Positions 58,752 through 64,000 of a stretch of 64,000 bases of DNA are shown here, piece after piece (position 1 is the first letter of the stretch; each line of letters begins with the position of its first letter). Origin of the DNA: Teichococcus aerophilus (GTDB lineage: Bacteria; Pseudomonadota; Alphaproteobacteria; Acetobacterales; Acetobacteraceae); contig NZ_JACTVA010000015.1 of the NCBI RefSeq assembly GCF_014490485.1, positions 30,337 through 94,336 on the forward strand. Reading direction: 5' to 3'. The notes beneath the pieces are model-generated. The model was not told the origin of the DNA. It made no database searches and was given only the letters and a program-made list of their open reading frames with translations. The position numbers and the translations under genes were made by a program.

Positions 58752-61094
58752 ATGGCCGAGCATATCCGCATCGGTGACGTCGCGCCGCGTGTGCATTACG
58801 CGGCGGACGGCGCCCAGACCGTCTTCATCTACCCTTTTCCCATCTTCCGGGTTGCCGATCTGGAGGTTCGCCTGGATGGGCAGGTCCTGGCTGGTGGCTA
58901 TACGGTGCTGGGCACGGGGGCCTCCGAGGGAGGCAGCGTCGTCTTCGCCGTGCCACCGGCGGCGGGGCTCGTGCTCGCGCTGCGGCGCCGGCTGGTGATT
59001 GCCCGCACCAGCGACTTCCAGCCGAATGGCCTGTTGCGGGCCAACACGCTGAACGATGACCTGGACCATCAGGTCGCGGCGTTGCAGGAGTTCCGCGACG
59101 ACCTCGGCAGCACCATCCGGATCAATCCGGGCGAGGTGCCGGCGGGGCTGACGCTGCCGGACCGGGACGGGCGCGCCAACCGCGTGCTGGGCTTTGACAG
59201 CCTCGGCCACGTCACCGCCTTGGCGCGGGAAGAGGGTACGCTGCGAGTGCCGTTCCGTGGCGCTATTCCGCGAACCATCAGCGACAAGCTGGCAGAGGTG
59301 CTGTCGGCACGGGATTTCGGCGCGACGGGCGATGGTATCACCGATGACGGCCCGGCGCTGCAGGCGGCGATGAATGCCGCAGTCGCCGCCGGTAGGGTGC
59401 TGGAGATCGGCGAGGGCACCTTCCGCACCACCATGCCGCTGTTGCTGGCCGGCGCCGCCGCCGGGCTGACCATGCGGGGCAGCATCATCTATGCCGGGCC
59501 GTCCGGCGCCGCCGCGCTGACCCTGGGGGATGGTGCCGCCGCGCGGAATGCCAGCAAGCTGTACCAGGGGCTGCGGGTGATCCGGGAGACGATCTCGGAC
59601 TGGTTGAACGAGGGCGACATCGGCATCGTCATCCGCAACCTCGATGCCAGCATCGTCGAGCTGCGGCAGGTGGAGGGCTTTACCATCGGGCTGCGCACCG
59701 AGGGTGTGGAGCGTGGCTTCGAGGACAGCGTGCTGCATCTCGGCCGGATCGTGAACAACCGGATCGGGCTGGATGTGCGGACCTCCACCGCCGCCGCCTG
59801 GAACAACAGCATCCGTTACCACGGCGGCCACTTCGCCAATGCGTCGGCGGTGCATCCGACGATGGACCGGTACGGGGTGCGGTTCTCCTGCCCGCCGGGG
59901 GCGTATCCGCGCCACAACGCGCATCTGTTCGTCGGCCCGGCCTTCGAGTTGCAGCGGCAGGGCTCGCCCGGCACCGTCGCAGCCATCCCGTTCCTGCTGG
60001 AGGCGGGGGACGAGCGCGGCATCATCGCCCGCGGCGTGCGGATGGAACAGTGCAGCCCCTTCGTCGCCCGCCATGCCGGCGGCGCCAATGATTGCATCTA
60101 CGAAGTCTGCTACGTCGGCACCTACGCCTTTACCGGCGTGGCGGTCGACTACACCGCCGCTGCGACGCGGGCGGGCGGCACGGTCATTCCCTTGCATCAG
60201 GCCGCCGCCGCGCAGGGGACGCCCCGCCTGGTAGCGGCGGCGGAGAATGTGCGGCAACGCGCTTTCCGCCAGAGCATCGACACGGCCGGCGGCGTCGGGT
60301 TCGAACAGATGGCGGTGCTGTCGGGCAATCCGTCTAGTACGCCGGGCACTCTCACCGGCCTTGCCTTCGCTGGCCTGACGCTGCTGACGCTGAATGCCGA
60401 TACCGTCGGGGTGCCGACCAGCCGTGCCTTGGCCTTCGTCGTCGATAGCCGGGACTGCAAGGAGTTCTTCATCGCCGCCGAAGGGTCCGAGCTGCGGCCG
60501 GTGGTGATGCAGTTCGACGCGAATGAGAACGTGCTGGATGGCAGCGCGCCCGCCCTGTTCTCCAACATGAACGCGGTCTACGCGGGCAGCCCCTCCTTCT
60601 TCTGGGAGGGCAATGCCGATCTGGACAGTCTCGTCGGCGGTATCGCCATCAACAAGCTGCAGCGGGTGACGTTGCATCCCAATGCGCGTTATGCCGCTAT
60701 CGGTATCCGTGGCGGTTCCGCCAGTGCGGTGCTGAGGGCTTTGCGGCTGTATTGCGCGCCGCTGTATGCGCCGGCCCTGCTGTATGGCGGCAGCCGCAAA
60801 TGGGGCGTGCGCGAGTACACCACCGCCGATCCCGGCTGGACGATCCCGGCCCTGGCGGCGGGTGCGACGGCCACGCGGGACGTCACGCTGCCGGGCGTCC
60901 GGCAAGGGGATTTCGTGCAGGCTTCCTTTGCGAAGGCGTCCGGCTTCCAGAATGGCGGGGTGGTGTTCCACGCCAGCGTCGGCGGCACGGCCGGTGCCGA
61001 CCAGGTGCGGGTGACGGCCCACAATGTCAGTGGCGGCAGCATCACCGTGGATGCGGGGACCGTGTATCTCCGTGCCACCAAGCCAAGGATCTGA
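58752..61094 (+). CDS. Tail fibre/tailspike protein
   Basis: The protein has 780 residues. The first 150 resemble the T7 fibre N-terminus that docks on the tail (VHYAADGAQTVFIYPFPIF, SDFQPNGLLRANTLNDDLDHQ). From about 190 the ARDFGATGDGITDDGPALQAA motif starts a right-handed beta-helix of the pectate-lyase type, which usually binds or cuts surface polysaccharide. The C-terminal 120 residues form a beta-rich tip. It is the host-recognition protein and the most likely to vary between related strains. Confidence 0.88.
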   Translation: MAEHIRIGDVAPRVHYAADGAQTVFIYPFPIFRVADLEVRLDGQVLAGGYTVLGTGASEGGSVVFAVPPAAGLVLALRRRLVIARTSDFQPNGLLRANTLNDDLDHQVAALQEFRDDLGSTIRINPGEVPAGLTLPDRDGRANRVLGFDSLGHVTALAREEGTLRVPFRGAIPRTISDKLAEVLSARDFGATGDGITDDGPALQAAMNAAVAAGRVLEIGEGTFRTTMPLLLAGAAAGLTMRGSIIYAGPSGAAALTLGDGAAARNASKLYQGLRVIRETISDWLNEGDIGIVIRNLDASIVELRQVEGFTIGLRTEGVERGFEDSVLHLGRIVNNRIGLDVRTSTAAAWNNSIRYHGGHFANASAVHPTMDRYGVRFSCPPGAYPRHNAHLFVGPAFELQRQGSPGTVAAIPFLLEAGDERGIIARGVRMEQCSPFVARHAGGANDCIYEVCYVGTYAFTGVAVDYTAAATRAGGTVIPLHQAAAAQGTPRLVAAAENVRQRAFRQSIDTAGGVGFEQMAVLSGNPSSTPGTLTGLAFAGLTLLTLNADTVGVPTSRALAFVVDSRDCKEFFIAAEGSELRPVVMQFDANENVLDGSAPALFSNMNAVYAGSPSFFWEGNADLDSLVGGIAINKLQRVTLHPNARYAAIGIRGGSASAVLRALRLYCAPLYAPALLYGGSRKWGVREYTTADPGWTIPALAAGATATRDVTLPGVRQGDFVQASFAKASGFQNGGVVFHASVGGTAGADQVRVTAHNVSGGSITVDAGTVYLRATKPRI

Positions 61095-61096
61095 AC

Positions 61097-61408
61097 ATGA
61101 AAGGCATCCCACCGGCTCTCGCGGCCGAGTTGGAGACGGCGGCGATGCGCGTGGCGGAGGATTACGGCGCGTTCATCGCCCGTGGTCCGGCGCCGGGCAC
61201 GCATGACGATGCCAAGGCCTTCGCCGCGCACCATGCCGCGGCGAAGTCGGCCCTGGCGCACCTGGAACAGGTGCTGAAGATCGCTCGCGCCGCCGGCGCG
61301 GGGGATGAGATGGCCGGCGTCGCCCAGGCCAATGCGCTGCTGCTGCAGGCCAGGGGCGCGCTCTCCGAGGTAGAGGAGGATGATGGCGATGACGGAAGCG
61401 CCGGCTGA
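61097..61408 (+). CDS. Small protein, probable terminase small subunit
   Basis: The protein has 103 acidic, alanine-rich helical residues with an Asp/Glu-rich C-terminus. Its position directly before the large terminase, its size and its helical nature fit the T7 gp18 type of small terminase (89 residues). No motif proves this. It overlaps the terminase gene by 20 bp. Confidence 0.62.
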   Translation: MKGIPPALAAELETAAMRVAEDYGAFIARGPAPGTHDDAKAFAAHHAAAKSALAHLEQVLKIARAAGAGDEMAGVAQANALLLQARGALSEVEEDDGDDGSAG

Positions 61409-62825
61409 CCTCCTGGAGTTCGTCTGGGTCTGGAACACGCATCTTCGCCAGGCGACGCCGCCGGTGCATCGCCGGGTGCTGCGCTGGCTGGATGCCCGCC
61501 GGCAGGCGGAGGACGGGCGGCTGCTGCTGATGGCGTTCCGGGGCTGCGGCAAGTCCACCCTGGTCGGGCTGTACTGCGCCTGGCTGCTGGCGCGCTGGCC
61601 GGAGACGCGCATCCTGGTCGTCGCCGCTGACCACCAGTTGGCGACGAAGATGGTGGCGACGGTGCGGCGGATCATCGAACGGCATCCGCTCTGTGCGCAT
61701 CTGGTGCCGCAGCACGCGGAAGCCTGGGCGGTGGACCGCTTCACCGTGCGGCGCCAGGGCGCGTTGCGCGACCCTTCCATGCTGGCGGCGGGGCTGACCG
61801 GCAACATCACCGGCAGCCGCGCCGAAGTGATCATCTGCGACGATGTCGAGGTCGCCGGAAACTGCGACTCCCCCGGCAAGCGCACGGAGCTGCGCGAGCG
61901 GCTGACGGAGACCGAGTTCATCCTGACGCCAGGCGGCACCATCCTGTACGTTGGCACGCCGCATTGTGCCGAGAGCCTGTATCTGCACCCGGATGAGGGG
62001 GAGGCGTTCCTCGGCGGCTACCACCGGCTGCGGATTCCGCTGCTGGACGAGGCCGGGCGCAGCGCCTGGCCGGAGCGCTTCTCCACCACCATGATCGCGC
62101 AGCTGCGCGAGCGGGTCGGGCCCATTCATTTCGGCCGGCAGATGCTGTTGCGGCCGGTGGCGGGTGGCGCGGCGCGGCTCGATCCCCGCCTGATCGTCCG
62201 CTATGCGGAGGACACGGATTACCGGGAAGCGCATGGCCGCCCGGTGCTGTCGCTGTTGGGGCGGCGGATGGTTTCTGGCGGCGGGTTCTGGGACCCGGCC
62301 TATGGGCGCCCGGGCAGCGGCGATGGATCGGTGCTTGCGGCCACCTACAGCGATGCGGAGGGGAACCACTACCTGCATCGCCTGGCCTACCTGACGCACC
62401 AACCCGATGCGGCGGATGATCCGGCGACGCAGCAATGCCGCCAGGTGGCGCAGATCGCGCGGGAGTTGCTGTTGCCGGTGCTGCGGGTGGAGACCAATGG
62501 CATCGGCCGCTTCCTGCCCGCGCTGCTGAAGCGGGAGATGGCGCGGATCGGCGCCGCCTGCGCGGTGGTGGAGCAGCACAGCCGGCACGCGAAGCAGGAC
62601 CGGATTCTCTCGGCCCTGGACCCGGTGCTGGCGGCGCGGAAGCTGCACGCGCATGAACGCATCTTCCGCACACCGTTCCCGACCGAGATGGCGGAGTGGA
62701 AGCCCGATACAGCAGGGTTGCGCGACGATGCGTTGGACGCGCTCTCCAGCTGCCTGCTGGCGGAGCCCGTGCGCTTGCCCGGCGCGCCGCCCGCCGCGCG
62801 TGGGCCGGGGTGGCGCGGGCTTTAG
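61389..62825 (+). CDS. Terminase large subunit (T7 gp19-like)
   Basis: The protein has 478 residues and is the packaging motor and nuclease. Walker A is AFRGCGKSTLVGL, Walker B is EVIICDDVEV, and the nuclease domain starts at FWDPAYGRPGSGDGSVLA with a late acidic DDALDALSS. GGAGG lies 9 bp before the ATG at 61389; ATGs at 61380 and 61383 are too close to that site. Placement at the end of the structural genes is the T7 order. Confidence 0.9.
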   Translation: MTEAPADLLEFVWVWNTHLRQATPPVHRRVLRWLDARRQAEDGRLLLMAFRGCGKSTLVGLYCAWLLARWPETRILVVAADHQLATKMVATVRRIIERHPLCAHLVPQHAEAWAVDRFTVRRQGALRDPSMLAAGLTGNITGSRAEVIICDDVEVAGNCDSPGKRTELRERLTETEFILTPGGTILYVGTPHCAESLYLHPDEGEAFLGGYHRLRIPLLDEAGRSAWPERFSTTMIAQLRERVGPIHFGRQMLLRPVAGGAARLDPRLIVRYAEDTDYREAHGRPVLSLLGRRMVSGGGFWDPAYGRPGSGDGSVLAATYSDAEGNHYLHRLAYLTHQPDAADDPATQQCRQVAQIARELLLPVLRVETNGIGRFLPALLKREMARIGAACAVVEQHSRHAKQDRILSALDPVLAARKLHAHERIFRTPFPTEMAEWKPDTAGLRDDALDALSSCLLAEPVRLPGAPPAARGPGWRGL

Positions 62826-62856
62826 CGGCCACCGTCCTTCATAAGGATATTCATGC

Positions 62857-63473
62857 ATGGCGATGGTTTCCGTACGCGCCTAGGACCGGGTGCGCGACGG
62901 CAAGCAGCAGCATGTCGATAGCCATTCGCGTTCAGCGCCTGTGGGCGCTGATGATCGTGGCAGCATCGGTTATGGTGGCGCTGCCTCGACAGGGCGAGAC
63001 CGCGGCGGCGGATCGGTGATCTTTGTGACGCGAGGCGCAATCCCTCCGACCTTTGGGGACGCACCCCGCAACCTCTCGAGGGAGGCGGAGGATATGGCGG
63101 CCTCTCCCGGGGCTCTGGTGCGAGCCCTTCTGGCCGGAGCGCGTCGCCACGGCCAAGCAATGAGCCGCGATTTGATATCAATCCTGATAAACGGGCGCAG
63201 CATGCGCCCTCGACCCAAAGCGATCCGGGCCGAAGCACGTTGCATGCGGATGCCAATGCCTTGATGCGGGAATTCGCCGGACGTGGTCGGGTTGTCGCCG
63301 GGAGTCGGCCCGGAGTAAGCGGCACGAAGGAGACATTCGACACTGGAGATCGGGTTATCGGTGTGTATCGCCAGCTTGACGGACGGGAGGCACTGACAAC
63401 ACGAGGGACAATTCATTATTCAAAGACCGGGGCGCATATTGTTCCGGCTCAACCAAACGGGTGGGTAAACTGA
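62857..63473 (+). pseudogene. Broken gene for a protein with a C-terminal Ntox50-type toxin domain
   Basis: The ATG at 62857 has AAGGA 9 bp upstream and opens MAMVSVRA, then TAG at 62881. The same frame continues open with DRVRDGKQQHVDSH and SIGYGGAASTGRDRGGGS. Between about 63000 and 63080 the likely coding frame shifts by one, to EGGGYGGLSRGSG, a Ser-rich linker and FDINPDKRAQHAP...PGRSTLHADANALMREFAG, ending TTRGTIHYSKTGAHIVPAQP. The last 95 residues match the polymorphic-toxin 50 pattern, a predicted nuclease found on phage head and secreted proteins. The toxin frame has no usual start until TTG at 63240. Sequencing error cannot be excluded. Confidence 0.68.
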
Positions 63474-63796
63474 TAGTGGCCTGGGCCAATTTGTCTAAAA
63501 TGCGCGCCGATTTGATCTTGTCGGCGCGCCGCGCTCTGCGTGATCAAACACCGGAATGTCTGGTGGCATATTCGGTTGACGTGGATATCCCTCGCCACCT
63601 TCTCAAAATGAGAGCGCATTGTTCTTACCCACCCTCTGGAAAAGAGATGGAGGATTTGTCCTGCGTGGAAACAGAAATTTTCTGCGATTACTTTGACGAT
63701 ACTTTTTCGACGGAGATAGAGGTGCTGGCTCCTGGCGCGGAGCCGAACTTCCTGCCGGGTGGCGTGGCCTATCGCCGCTCGGAACAGCAAGGCTGA
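63461..63796 (+). CDS. Putative immunity protein to the Ntox50-type toxin
   Basis: The protein has up to 111 residues from GTG at 63461, which overlaps the toxin stop; an ATG at 63500 (RADLILSARRALRD) is a likely alternative and gives about 98. LILSARRALRDQTPECL, a middle MEDLSCVETEIFCDYF and a C-terminal GGVAYRRSEQQG match a small acidic family that follows such toxins. Composition is visibly more A+T-rich than the chromosome, suggesting transfer. It would neutralise the toxin by direct binding. Confidence 0.6.
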   Translation: MGKLIVAWANLSKMRADLILSARRALRDQTPECLVAYSVDVDIPRHLLKMRAHCSYPPSGKEMEDLSCVETEIFCDYFDDTFSTEIEVLAPGAEPNFLPGGVAYRRSEQQG

Positions 63797-63842
63797 CGTA
63801 ATTCATATACAACTCGTTCGGCACCTCATCTGGACCTGACCC

Positions 63843-63874
63843 TACTCAAAGCCGGTGCACATATTGTTCCGGCT
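63843..63874 (+). pseudogene. Fragment of a second toxin C-terminus
   Basis: This 32-bp block repeats, with a few changes and one lost base, the end of the toxin gene at 63417-63449; its last part still reads AGAHIVPA. It lies beyond the immunity gene and is cut off by the insertion sequence at a CTAG. It looks like the leftover of a duplicated or exchanged toxin tip. Confidence 0.6.
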
Positions 63875-63876
63875 AG

Positions 63877-64000
63877 AGGCTGTTATGGACCTTTGGGCGG
63901 GTAACGATCAGGCTGTAGGGCAGGAGTGCCCGCAAGCCGTACCCCTCTGACGTTTCCGATGATGAGTGGGCGCTGGTAGCGCCCTACCTGACGCTGCTGC
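63877..64000 (+). mobile_element. Left end of an IS5-family insertion sequence
   Basis: The sequence after CTAG (63873-63876) begins AGGCTGTTATGGACC, resembling an IS5-family terminal repeat, and CTAG is a known target type of the IS427/IS5 groups. The element continues past the window edge, so its right end and target duplication cannot be checked. Confidence 0.65.
63919..64000 (+). CDS. IS5-family transposase, N-terminal part
   Basis: The frame reads SARKPYPSDVSDDEWALVAPYLTLL up to the window edge (motif S-D-x-E-W-x-x-x-x-P-Y-L), the usual start of this transposase group. No ATG, GTG or TTG precedes it in frame after the TAG at 63916; an AGG stands where relatives would have a start, so the copy may be inactive or use an unusual start. 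Confidence 0.62.

Noticed and set aside
57918..61112. A 1064-codon minus-strand open frame opposite the tail fibre and nozzle genes.
   Set aside because: It has no domain-like pattern, is rich in His, Arg and Gln as expected of shadow frames, and lies opposite well-supported virion genes.
62890..63264. A 124-codon frame from GTG after the terminase gene, considered as a separate gene.
   Set aside because: Its first third continues the frame of the ATG at 62857 and its last part is out of frame with the toxin domain, so it is better read as part of the broken toxin gene.
63603..63824. A minus-strand frame opposite the immunity gene.
   Set aside because: It has no ribosome-binding site and no family pattern, and the plus-strand frame fits the toxin-immunity layout.
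50195..64000. Search for an integrase, tRNA-borne attachment site or direct repeats marking prophage ends.
   Set aside because: No integrase motif, no tRNA and no convincing long direct repeat was seen, so no att site is called.

Overview
The window is very G+C-rich and gene-dense. Its content points to an alphaproteobacterium of the Acetobacteraceae (Roseomonas-like): class I lysyl-tRNA synthetase, a Usg protein, DUF2232 between rpsR and rplI, the block rpsF-rpsR-DUF2232-rplI-dnaB-alr with radA-cvpA-purF nearby, and fabD-fabG-acpP-fabF-mltG reading away from it. The family assignment is inference from gene content and composition; no rRNA or tRNA gene was seen.

Positions 1-12.9 kb hold an ArgP-type LysR regulator, the folate-binding iron-sulfur repair protein YgfZ, a surface-glycan gene set (GT9, GT4, AsnB), an unknown two-TM protein, a TenA-like protein, a dihydroorotase-family enzyme and a YfgM-like/BamB/Der block. 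Positions 13-28 kb run mostly on the minus strand: a secreted DUF4214 protein, SDR-purF, cvpA, radA, an orphan CheZ-like phosphatase, VOC-mlaF-mlaE-alr-dnaB, cfa, and rplI-DUF2232-rpsR-rpsF. Positions 28-37 kb carry fatty-acid synthesis genes, mltG, a DMT exporter, yicC-gmk and an AEC carrier. Positions 37-40.4 kb carry groES-groEL behind a promoter set between two CIRCE operators, then a cold-shock gene. Positions 40.5-50.2 kb carry an S9 peptidase, a TerB-like protein, a DinG-like helicase and the overlapping pair class I lysK-mprF, in which mprF lacks the second half of its catalytic domain.

Positions 50.2-62.8 kb are a compact podovirus-type virion cassette whose order follows the late region of phage T7: portal, scaffold, capsid, tail tubular A, tail tubular B, internal virion protein, tail fibre, small terminase, large terminase. 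It is preceded by a divergent self-cleaving (LexA/CI-type) repressor with two matching operator palindromes. No integrase, RNA polymerase, replication or lysis gene is visible, so it looks like a reduced prophage or a domesticated particle system. Right of it (62.8-64 kb) lie a broken Ntox50-type toxin gene, an intact-looking immunity gene, a second toxin-tail fragment and the left end of an IS5-family element.

Scattered through the intergenic regions are copies of a roughly 240-bp noncoding repeat with about 40-bp terminal inverted repeats built on a GGGGAA...TTCCCC palindrome, plus solo copies of that palindrome. They look MITE- or REP-like. The orphan CheZ-like protein ends in two copies of a peptide matching the CheY-binding N-terminus of FliM.
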